From positions 123,356 to 187,355 of the forward strand of contig SJOL01004711.1 of the NCBI GenBank assembly GCA_004794785.1: a stretch of 64,000 nucleotides of DNA. Direction: 5' to 3'. Below, piece after piece: positions 47,392 to 56,669 of the stretch. A program made the translations under genes and the position numbers. Source of the DNA: Opisthorchis felineus. Taxonomy: Eukaryota; Platyhelminthes; Trematoda; Opisthorchiida; Opisthorchiidae. The notes under the pieces were generated by a model that saw only the letters and a list, made by a program, of their open reading frames with translations, was not told the DNA's origin and did not search any database. Each line of letters opens with the position of its first letter. Position 1 is the first letter of the stretch.

Positions 47392-47639
47392 GATGTGGTA
47401 AAATGGCTTACCGATTTCTACAGGCGGGTGCAAGACGATATCAACCAGTCAAGCAAGCTTTTCCTTATGCTGTCAATTTTGTATCTAACTGCATGGTACA
47501 GTAGAGATCTCTACAGCACACTCATTGGAAGCAACCACCACTCTCGAATGGCCAAGTTTATCCGGCTTGTAAGGTCATGTTCGCATGGATATGGTCAGAG
47601 TGGTCGAAGTTTTAATAACAAGAAGGACAACAATGCCAG
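47392..47639 (+). CDS. Candidate internal exon with good splice sites, unknown protein
   Basis: The frame opens after AAAAAAACAG (acceptor, phase 0) and closes at CAG followed by GTAAGTG, a near-perfect donor (phase 2). The 82 codons start DVVKWLTDFYRRVQDDI and include a hydrophobic helix, KLFLMLSILYLTAWY (about residues 21-35), then a basic Ser/Asn-rich end. The ends and phase are consistent with a real exon, although the acceptor lacks a pyrimidine tract. I do not recognise the protein. It could be membrane-associated. Confidence 0.42.
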
Positions 47640-48637
47640 GTAAGTGTATCCTCATAACTATCTGCACCAACAATGTGAAGGGTTTCGCTACAAAATCTGC
47701 AAGGAGATAGTGAATAAACCAAAATACTGCAGCAGTCCTTCTATAAAGTGACAATGACTCTCATCATGTAGTGACTGTATTCTATAGGTTTCACCACATC
47801 CCTGCTATGACCGCTGTGTAATAGGTCCTCTTTCTTCTAACGGCGGCAGCAAAAAGTCCGTTTTTCACCCTCGAACCGCTGATGTGGTGCGGCATAAATT
47901 TCACCCCTAAGATCAAGCGAATGACGTAAATCACATGCTTCTATCTATTTTTATCTATCGGAGAATCTCTCGTAACGGTTCATCACAGAGTTGCTTCACT
48001 GAACTCTTCAGGAACGAATCGCCATTGAGCGAAGAACTCGCTAAAGCCCCACCCTTCTAGAACGACAACTCACGATCGGTACGCATCGCAGAGCACCTGT
48101 TTCACATTCTTATTCTGTGGGTTGTCAAGTTACAGCCAGATCACTGTACGGTTTCGTTGGAAAAAACTTCATCATCAGACAGGCCTGCAGGTTTTTCTTA
48201 ATTAACGTAACATAAAATTTTCCAATTCAGCGCCTCATTCGATATGTAGGCTCCCTTCGAAGAAGTACCAAACTTTTTCATAAGGGGTCTAACGTATCAG
48301 GGTTCACTTAATCAGAAAATGGTTGTTGACAAACTACGATGGACGTGTTTTGTGTTAATCAAACAAAGTACGGTTATACCGAGCCTACGCGGATGCACTT
48401 TTTCAACAGTGAGCGGTAAGAAACATGAGTAAGCCAACGAATAGGCTATTCATTGACGATAGCTCCCTTCATCAGTTAGCTGCTATGCTAAGGCTCTGGT
48501 TTGGTGCAGTGCAATACACTTATTTCCCCACACGATGTGATCATCGTTCCTTTGTTTGCTAATCCGGCAAATAGATCTTGATATCGGCCCGCCACAGTCC
48601 ACGACGTTGCCGCGGATCTCGTCTAACCGACTTTCTC
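47640..48637. other. Non-coding stretch
   Basis: No frame or repeat assigned. It would be the intron after the candidate exon if that exon is real. Confidence 0.4.
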
Positions 48638-48662
48638 ATATATATATATATATATATNNNNN

Positions 48663-48691
<29 letters not shown>
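48638..48691. repeat. (TA)n microsatellite containing a 5-base N gap
   Basis: There are TA repeats from 48638 to 48657, five N at 48658-48662, then TA repeats to about 48691. The gap shows the true repeat length is unresolved in the assembly. Confidence 0.95.
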
Positions 48692-48693
<2 letters not shown>

Positions 48694-49040
48694 ACAAGGT
48701 GCGTCCCTCTGAACATTTTAGAGGGACATTCAGCATGAAGAAATGACCCAACGAGTAGCCTAAGACTTCTATACGGACATGATGCAGCTGATTCTGGTGG
48801 ATCGGGTTACACGGTGTAGTTCTTTCTCATAATGAGACCGACAGGAGTGGACGATTTATTTGGCCTTTACTGAGCAGTGACTCGTCAAAGAGAAGGTACA
48901 GTTAGTGCTCTGCGAACAAAACCGTCACAGAAACTTTTGAGAGGGACCCACTGTGATGAGCTTGACGTGACGGATAGGTTCCAGGCTGCAGTTGCCCGCC
49001 TGTGTCCCTCGAGCTTGACAGAAAAACACGGAGAGTAAGA
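48692..49040. other. Short non-coding stretch
   Basis: Nothing recognisable between the microsatellite and the D repeat pair. Confidence 0.4.
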
Positions 49041-49044
49041 TGAG

Positions 49045-49300
49045 TATTCCACAAATACACTCACTTGCATACCAATTTGGTTTTCACAGGAGACACAAGA
49101 AACCCAGCTGAACCTCTCACTTATGGTATTCAACTGAATGCATCGCACAAAGGCCATCTCATGTTTCAGTTGGCACGACAACCGAGATTTTCGCAGTATA
49201 GTTTCATAAAGGAATCTACTCACAATGTTGTCGAATACTCTTCGGCAGCCCGCGGCCGGCTTCGCCCTTCTTATGGCTCATCAGGTTGACGCAGTTCCTT
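49045..49300 (-). repeat. Family D repeat, copy D6
   Basis: The + strand shows ATACACTCACTTGCATACCA, ACCCAGCTGAACCTCTCACT and GGTATTCAACTGAATGCA, through ACTCACAATGTTGTCGAA. On the minus strand the core is CAACCTGATGAGCC (CTGATGAG at 49284-49277), a GCC/GGC stem II, CGAAGCC and GGGCT. The A-to-G change after GAA is matched by GGC opposite, so stem III pairing is kept. It forms an inverted pair with D7. Confidence 0.7.
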
Positions 49301-49311
49301 ATGTTCTTCTT

Positions 49312-49525
49312 CAACCAAAATATGGTAAACAAAAGATTCGGTTGGGATTCAGGTGAGTGAAAATAAAATTGGCACACAAACTAGTGCATTTATCGAATTT
49401 TACGCAATGTTGGTTCAATGTTGACGGAAACTCGGGGGCTGCACCTACCTGCTGAGTTCTGGGAAGAGTGAAACCGATCGTGGTTTGCCGAAGAGTTCTC
49501 AGCAACCCTGTGAGTATTTCCCTTT
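49312..49525 (+). repeat. Family D repeat, copy D7
   Basis: Head first (GGTTGGGATTCAGGTGAGTG, then AATTGGCACACAAACTAGTG), then GACGGAAACTCGGGGGCTGC, CCTACCTGCTGAGTTCT, AGAGTGAAACCGATCGTGG (GAAAC at 49470-49474) and CTCAGCAACCCTGTGAGTAT. The core has CTGCTGAG for CTGATGAG. It reads opposite to D6, making a head-to-head inverted pair of about 480 bases. Confidence 0.7.
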
Positions 49526-52120
49526 ACGGAACGAGTGTTACCTCTCTACATTGTTCACTGAAGACTTCGGATTCATCTTATCTCATATTTCCTCTCCCGT
49601 CTACTAACCATCGGCCAGCAGTCATGTACCCCCACCCACACATAAATGTACGTGGAATTCTTCCGTAATGCGATTGGAGAAAGTTGTCTACTCGAGCCAC
49701 AGAAACTTTGGAGGACCACATGTAGCTGCCTCAGTAATATTCATTCTACAAGTCCATCTGGTCTTCTGAGATCAACTACTCTGTAACCCCCGACTCTGCA
49801 AAAGAGCAAATCGATCAAAACCCAAAGGTTATCCGACTCACATTTGCCTGCTGGAACAGCTGTTCGGCCAAAGTAGTGGAATTCCAGCGCCACCGCAAAT
49901 GCAAACGCCGGTGATCTGTTAGCGAAGAAAATACTTGAAAATTGGAGATGAGACTGAAGCTGTCGTTCGCACTCTCAGCGGACGGCATGGGCTTGGAAAC
50001 GGGTAAAGTCAGGGTAAATGAATGAAAATGTCAGTCAGCCTGTAAGCTAGAAGTACTGGAGGATCCCCGTGGATAGGCTATTTTTCTATTGGCGTTTGGG
50101 TTGCTGAAATAGAATGGAATGGGATATTGTCCTAGTTGAACTCCTGCAAGTGAATGATGCGGAAAATTTTCAGCTTCATGTTACTGTCAAACGTCCAATT
50201 GCAACAGCAGTGTGAAACCGATCATTGTTAATCATTTTAGACACCTTACTCGCCTGGAGTTAAACTTGGAAGAGGTAATATCCTGCATATTCGAGAACCA
50301 CACGGATTGTAAAAAGATGTCACTTCTTCTCACAGTCGATCCCCACCCTCATGAAACTACACCTCCTAATACAAATCACCTTTATACAGTCCCGCAAGTT
50401 TGCCTTCTAGCTGGCCAGATCAGAGCACTCAAACGATGATTTTTTAAATATTCTGCTAGAGAATTCGCATCTGACTGCACATACGTGTGTGAACGAAAGC
50501 GGAAAAATAATGGAGCACAATCCGGTCCCTTTTCTTGCTAGTATCTAACACCACCCAAAAGTGCTTCTTGGGGTTTAACGATAATTTGTGAAACCCAGAA
50601 TGGTGGTTCACCCGAATTTGTCTGATGTCTGGCTAGGGCCGCTTCCTAGAAAGGATAAAACTCACTAACCGTGTATACTATCCACTTGAGCTTCAGCAGA
50701 GTAGCAGCGCTACAAAGTGCCTCACTTAATTCAAGATATATTTTCAAGCTAATACCAAGCTTTTCAGGCTCGCAGTGCGCACTCTAAGATGTGTTGCGTT
50801 TCCCTACGTAAGAAAATATTTGGTTCAGACGTTCACCCGAACTACTCCGAACACTTCGTCTAACTCGTCTGTTCAAAGGAGAATGGTGTGAATACAAAAG
50901 CGTTGACTTCATCTACTGGGCTTAGTGAATATTACTAGTATCATGTTGATACAACACAAATTTGTCAACATATCGGGCTTAAGAGTTTTTCGCGTGATTG
51001 ATGAAGTGCATTTAGAATGGAATTAAGGCAAAAGCTGACTCAGGTTATCAGTGTCCCATTAACATAGGTCCCTTTGCCTTTGCGCATTTTGTCTCGAAAA
51101 AATTTACATTCGTTTGGACCATTCGACCCGTTTCGAACTGTCCGAGAATACAACCTTCCGCTACTCTGTTCAGAGAATATTTGCATATGCTCGAAGAATT
51201 CTTCGTCATTTGTGATATCCTGTCGCCGGTGTTTTTTAATTGAAATTTTGGCAGGCAGACAGCGACGAATGCTCTCTAGATTTTACAGCGCTTTGGTGTA
51301 GAAAATCCAGGCCCCAAACCTCTTTGAACGCTGTTTTCTTAGAACATTTTAATCAAAGCGACTCTCATCGTCATTAATTCACGGCTTCTTTCCTTCCAGT
51401 CTACTAATTTATATAATATTTTTCCCACAGAACAAAGTGGGGAAATATGCTACACATTATTTCTTATGTTTTCGACAAAACTGTGTCATGTATCAGTTTA
51501 GCATTCCTCAGAAACCATGTTTTGTGTCCGCATTAACAATCAGTAGTGGAGGAAAGTGATGAACCTGGTCATTATTTATGTATGCACTCAGATAGATCAA
51601 TCCCCTCAATCGATTGTGTTATGGACTGAGCAAATGAAACTGTAGAAGAATAAGTTAAAACACGCCTCTGATCTCTACCGCTTACAAGTGACTAATGAAC
51701 TGGAATCTTACGTGTTGGACAGCCAATTTCAAAATATCGTTTTGTTTCTGCTAAAGCGGTCTCGCTGCAAACTCCATTCCTGTCACTGTTTCCGCTTTCT
51801 GCGGCTTTGTGCCAAATGCTGGATCGACATCTTGGAAAGTCGTATTTGCAACCTCAGGTAAAAACTGTTCCCTTAGACAGAAGAATTCCCAGTATCCAGT
51901 TGGTTTGGACCTATATATTGTCGGGCTGTGCATGATACGGATTACATGGGCGCATCAAATTGGCCAGTAAGCGTGAAGTACCTGCATGCAAAGCTGTGTC
52001 AGTAGAACCCCATTGAACGAACTTCACTATTCACCCTGATATACGGCAACTTCAAAAATCTGCTCCTCAGGCTCTCGACAAATCAACTTCTAAGCTTGGG
52101 CCGTAAGCTGCGGCTGGTCG
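49526..52120. other. Mostly non-coding, two weak exon-like frames
   Basis: Besides the candidate at 50241-50439, a minus frame at 51751-51933 (VANTTFQDVDPAFGTKPQK ending RPL and a stop) looks protein-like but has only a weak acceptor. No repeats were assigned. Confidence 0.3.
50241..50439 (+). CDS. Weak candidate terminal exon, unknown protein
   Basis: An acceptor-like TTGTTAATCATTTTAG precedes a frame of 66 codons containing HLTRLELNLEEVISCIF and a His/Pro/Thr-rich part, closed by TGA. It enters with one base of a split codon. No family is recognised and no partner exon was seen. Confidence 0.2.
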
Positions 52121-52124
52121 GTCT

Positions 52125-52300
52125 AGGTTAAAAACCCTAGGAACGCTTTGTAGCTGTTTCCTCTATGCCGTGAGCTGTCAGTGGTACACATTTTATAAAT
52201 CCCCAGAGAAATTTGAACCCGCGACCTCATGGTTACTACCTGTCCAGGAGTAAGTGATCAGCCGTGTGATAAAAATCACATTCAGACTAGATATGGCACC
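52125..52300 (-). mobile_element. tRNA-like plus hammerhead-like short repeat, family C copy a
   Basis: The minus strand runs GGCTGATCACTTACTCCTGG, then AACCATGAGGTCGCGGGTTCAAATTTC. The GGGTTCAAA is a B-box-like site and the spacing is tRNA-like. About 50 bases on come CACTGACAGCTC, GCATAGAGGAAACAGCTAC: a CTGA..GCTC...GAG.GAAAC arrangement with a 3-4 bp stem II, read as a decayed hammerhead core. The pairing of a pol III promoter with a hammerhead is the architecture of Schistosoma Sm-alpha elements. Ends uncertain. Confidence 0.45.
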
Positions 52301-52449
52301 ACTCACCTTTTAATCACCCAGTTCATTTCGCGTGATCCAGTGTGGCGGTATCCCAGAGAGAAGGCCAATCCGACATGTGAAATTGTCTAATTAATGAGCA
52401 GCTTATTTATAGCGGAAGGCAGTTTCAAGTTTTAACTAGGGTCTTGACA

Positions 52450-52640
52450 AGCAAATACAGTCAGTCTATGCTGAAAAGCCAAGGAGTTCTGTACAGCTGT
52501 TTCATCCTCGTTTGAAAACACCAACAATAAACATTGCAAGGCCTCAGGGGAATTTCAGCCCGGAATCTTCCAGATGGAAGTATGGGTATTCTCTCCTTCG
52601 ACGGAATGTGGCTAACCACCAGTGTGATTAAGATGCAATT
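52450..52640 (-). mobile_element. tRNA-like plus hammerhead-like short repeat, family C copy b
   Basis: The minus strand shows CACTGGTGGTTAGCCACATT (A-box-like region), then GATTCCGGGCTGAAATTCCC (B-box-like), and about 45 bases later CAAACGAGGATGAAACAGCT, GTACAG and GGCTTTTCAGCATAGACTG. The last strings match both copies at 45.2 and 45.6 kb. The CTGATGA box is lost here (TTGGTGT), while GAAACAGCTGTA is intact. It is in the same orientation as copy a, about 320 bases away. Confidence 0.5.
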
Positions 52641-53522
52641 AGCCCTCGACCTTCAACAAGCTGGTGTTGGCTAGGAGGTACCTCGTTGTGAGCTCCCAGA
52701 TGGGCCAAGTGACCTTCGCGATGTTTTTCTTCCTGGAAAGAGTGCTTTCCGTATTTGTCCACTAACCAAAAGGTTGCGGGCTTAGAGCTCATCATCATCT
52801 TACACGTGCTCTATTATGAAGATTTTCAACACGGATGAGTCAACTTTAGAACGCATCTTGGCTTCGAAGCACACATTGACTGCCTGCGGAGTGAACTCTC
52901 GACTGAAGTCTAAAATGTTCTTACCTAACTACACACAATAGACGTCTATTGAACAAGGTCAAGCGAGAGCTTATACTTATACGTATATATACAAGCTTAT
53001 TCCACAAATCAGTAATACAAACCGAAGACTGTGAAAGCAGATGCTCATGGGTGGCACCAGTTACGGAGTGATACAACAGATTCAACAGGACGAGTCCCAT
53101 GAGGATGAAACGACATTTTAAGGGTGTAGTGGTGTGAATATTGAGTGTACTGGACTCATTATAGCAAACCCAGACTCCATGTTAAATAAAAACAGTATTG
53201 AAGGACAACAAGAATCAAAATGCTCAAGGAACCTATGAGCTGTTTGCGTGCACGGCAATCATCGTCTGAGTTCTGCCAATTTCGTTGCCCAAGGATAATT
53301 AGTTCAAAGGAATGAGGATAGTCCTGTTGGTGGTGAATCTGGTTAGTCTGGAGGTAGCTCCTTGCCTTAAAGATTCAGTTACGTTCCCGGGGAGAAGTAT
53401 ACTGTTCCACAGAAACGTTATCCCTACAAAAACTAGCTCGTTCTGCTTCCATCAGCGTATCCAAAGGGAGCAATGATTGTTAAATTTTGTTGTGATGAAC
53501 TCAGACAAGACCTTATCTGAAC
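52641..53522. other. Non-coding stretch
   Basis: No frame or further repeat assigned. Confidence 0.4.
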
Positions 53523-53930
53523 TCAAATTCCACCACATCTACTTATGCTACCTAGCACGAAAACATTTCTCCAGGGTAATGGAGTGTCAATGGGATTCCA
53601 TTCAACATATAAATTATCCATCACTCCATCAGTGCGACGACTAAACTCATTCTCTGGCGGAATAAATGATAAAAACTTAACATGCAAAGCAAATGACGGG
53701 CATTTCGGAACTGTAAGCACCATTTCTCTCAAAATATGGAGCTTCATTATGGTCATCTGCATTCTTATGGCATAATACAACTGTTGTTATCAAATACTGG
53801 GCTTAATGCGGACTCTACGCGCCTGAACTAGAAACATGCGCCTGCCAGATAACATCATAAACTTTCCAGATACAATAGCCAAGACAACGACTGATAAGAT
53901 CATTAAGACAATGTATTTTCGTAGGTTCAT
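53523..53930 (-). CDS. Candidate signal-anchor exon and following frame, possibly broken
   Basis: On the minus strand an ATG at 53930 opens MNLRKYIVLMILSVVVLAIV, a basic N-terminus followed by a hydrophobic helix (residues 6-21) typical of type II membrane proteins such as Golgi enzymes. The frame then hits TGA TAA near 53790. It reopens in the same frame for 85 codons (through FALHVKFLSFIPPENEF and NPIDTPLPWRNVFVLGS) to 53523. Either an intron separates two exons (a GT at 53818-53817 could be the donor) or this is a pseudogene. No family is recognised. The overlapping + frame (53545-53775) also looks protein-like, so strand is not certain. Confidence 0.3.
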
Positions 53931-54221
53931 ATCGTTTGTTAGTTCAGGCGGATATAATGTAAGCAAATAATATCCCAATTGGGAGATCCAATTGCGGTTC
54001 GTTTGATTTACTCGTTCACAGCAACCTTATTTACAAGTGAATGCATTTCATCGACTAGGTACAATGAAGGATGCCTTATGAATTATCCAAATTTATGTAG
54101 TTGTCTTTTATTACGTCCCCTCACAACCAGGTAACTCCCTAAGATGACCTTCGAAATGCTCGCCTCCACAATGCATCAGCATGCATACTACAAATCCCAC
54201 AACAGCCCACAACCAAGGTAT

Positions 54222-54350
54222 GTTACTGGGTCGTCGTTCGAGGTGATGGGCCTACCACTCACATCACTCAAGCGTGAACATGTTCGCTTGTTCAAGAGTG
54301 AAAATTCACGTGTCCAGGCTGTGCTGGTGGAGTGCTAAATGGAGTGACAG
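54222..54350 (+). mobile_element. tRNA-derived SINE fragment, family B copy 3
   Basis: On + GGGTCGTCGTTCGAGGTGAT, CACTCACATCACTCAAGCGT and GCTGTGCTGGTGGAGTGC match the head and first tRNA-like part of copies at 12.5 and 26.7 kb. The copy ends soon after the A-box-like region, so it lacks the B box and 3' part. Confidence 0.6.
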
Positions 54351-55798
54351 TTGATACACGCTTGTGCCATTAGTGAGCTCCTCGCGTGACTTTCACAGTG
54401 GGCCGTGCATCAATCTGACGCCCAAAAGGCGTTAGTGTAAGTTGTTAGAAAGTAGAAAGGAGTTGATAGATGTTAAATAAAGATGTCCAAACCCAAAAGG
54501 GAAGAGACTTCTCAGATATTCAATTATCTGTTGGGCCGATCCTCTAAGATGTCAATTTTACTGTATAGTTTGTGGCTTCTTTAATCGGTCAAGCCCTTCC
54601 CAGAGGCCACCAGGTGGACTGAGTCTTTAAGGGGACAAATTCATCTAGTAGGAAGACTTAATTGCGGAGATTTACCTAATCTTATGTGTCCTCACGACGG
54701 ACAAATTTCGTAGCACTCAAACTTCAAACAACTAGCCTGAATGCGCTCATATGTGACACACGTAAAATTATTTGCCTTTCGCACTTTTTTCTTCATAGCC
54801 TTCGGGCAACCCAGGGTTAGAGTGGGAGATGTGCTGGCAGGCTGCACAAGTCCCATGACAGCTGCATACATACGTATGGGTGGCCGTGACAGGAACAAAA
54901 AATAAGTTTGGTTGTTTGTTTGTTTGTTTGCAAGTAGCTGGGGTAGGCCTAACAGTCGGTCGCTAGTTCAACTGTTAATGGCGGCTGTACTTGATAAAGC
55001 GAGACGCGACATGAGTAATTCAACAAAATGTTTTAAATGCGCTTTTTTAGATTTGCCGATTAGTATCAACGTAGTGCGGAAAGCTAAAAATTGGTCCGCA
55101 ATTACCCTGCCTGAGGTGCTTTGGAACGCGTTTAACTGTTCGTTCCAACAACCAGTGGATGTCCTCCCAAGCCTAGAAGAGAGTGACCGGTGAATCAGGG
55201 TTGGATTACGCCACGAATCGTATCACCAGTCGCAAAAATCTTAATACAAGAAGTTTTATCCAGTTGAACACAATCTGCGAACATCGTTTGTTTCAGGAAA
55301 ACCCGTCTGGTATCAGATATCTGAGTAAAACTTTATTCTCGGTGCAAGGATTCCAAGGATTTTTATCGATTCAACAGTCTTGTCTTGACGTCCCTCTCCG
55401 AAGTAGTAACCTGGAGGGAACGAGCAAGGGTAGCTTCCTGATTGGATGTTCGTTCAAGACAGCCCGGTAGTAGACGCATTTCAGCTATGGTTGACAGTTC
55501 AACACGAAAATAAGGGCAGGGATTATTTATTTAATTATTTACGAGTGTTCTGCAGACTGGATCGATTGGGCACATGACCGGTGTCTGATTAATTCAAGCG
55601 AAGCCACTCCTAAAATTCAGTGTGATTTATCGCTCCGTATCATTGCAACGCTCTCCAACCAACGGCAATGCGAAAAGATATCACATCTCATATGGCTGAA
55701 AAGGCAACCTTAAGAACTTGAGACGGTTTTGGAAAGTTGATTGCGGCCAAATCAGATGGCACCCGCATTTTCAGCCATAGGGCTTTAATTTCCATAAA
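54351..55798. other. Non-coding stretch with a (TTTG)n tract
   Basis: A (TTTG)5 tract lies at about 54907-54930. Overlapping + frames of 93 and 95 codons (54912 and 55183) show no domain. Confidence 0.4.
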
Positions 55799-55799
55799 A

Positions 55800-56665
55800 T
55801 GTGAGAACAAGGTTGCAAGATAGATTTATTTTACGCACTCTTTTCCGTCGCCAAACGTGCAAAACAGTATAGGATAGATAATGCAATACAGCCTGTAAAA
55901 CTTATGCAATTCTAAAACAACGTGACCGACCGACAAAAAACCAAAGCAGTCTCAGAATGACCCCTAGGTCTTTCTCAGTGCACAGGACAGGCTTAAAATA
56001 ACCAACCAGTATGGCCTCAAGAAACTTCAACCCTTGTGACCGCCTGCTTAGCGCTACGACATGGAATGATGAATAAATTGGAACGCTATGACCTGTTTCG
56101 ACTACATGCCCAGCGGTGGAACATTTGACCCCGGTTTCACTCAGTGTGGGTTGTGGTTAGCTGACGTAGTACGGATTTCTCTGGGCACGTGCTCCTTTGC
56201 TCGCACTTCAAGTCACTGTTGGCAATCAAAATGCCGAATTCACTTTTATCCTACAATTCAGTGCATATTTCAATTCACCTGCAGGTGCGGTGATAAGTAT
56301 ATCAGTGGAACTAACAGAAGACTTGAAACGCAAACAAAGGAGCACGTGCTCAGAGAAATCCGTACTACGTCAGCTAGCCACAACCCACACTGAGTGAAAC
56401 CGGAGTCAAATGTTCCACCGCTAGGCATGTAGTCGATACAGGTCATAGCGTTCCAATTTATTCATCATTCCATGCCGTAGCTCTAAGAAGGCGGCCACAT
56501 GGGTTGAAGTTTCTTGAGGTCGTATTGATTAGTGCTTTAGACCTAGGGGTCATTCTGAGACTGCTTTGGTTTTTTATCGGTCGGTCCCCTTGTATCTTAC
56601 ACTGTTTTGCACGTTTGGCAACGGAAAAGATTATACGAAAAAAATTCATCCCGCAACCTTGTTTT
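55800..56665. repeat. Inverted duplication of a Penelope-like element 3' end
   Basis: The left arm (about 55800-56222) and right arm (about 56310-56665) are reverse complements with roughly 90 percent identity by eye. Shared strings include GTTGCCAAACGTGCAAAACA, CCAAAGCAGTCTCAGAATGA, GAAACTTCAACCC, TGGAATGATGAATAAATTGG and CTGACGTAGTACGGATTTCT. The left arm holds about 45 extra bases near 55880-55920. The 87-base spacer plus the right arm reads as the sense strand of a Penelope-like element. The left arm is antisense, so the plus frame running through it is an artefact. Confidence 0.88.
56250..56625 (+). pseudogene. Penelope-like GIY-YIG endonuclease remnant
   Basis: The spacer and right arm encode CIFQFTCRCGDKYISGTNRR and then LETQTKEHV. 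This fits the GIY-YIG endonuclease of Penelope-like elements (usual pattern CxYxFxCxCGxxYIGRTxRxL...EH), with the central YIGRT changed to YISGT. In shifted frames VVDTGHSV (about 56430) and LKFLEVVLISAL (about 56505) match the downstream HLxDTGH and LxFxEAxxI blocks. Several frameshifts and stops make it inactive. It was probably part of an element of the kind seen at 9 kb, though not necessarily the same copy. Confidence 0.75.
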
Positions 56666-56669
56666 TCCC

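Noticed and set aside
56088..56250. Plus frame beginning MTCFDYMPSGGTFDPGF
   Set aside because: It lies in the antisense arm of the inverted duplication. Only the spacer and right arm (from about 56250) are Penelope-like sense sequence.
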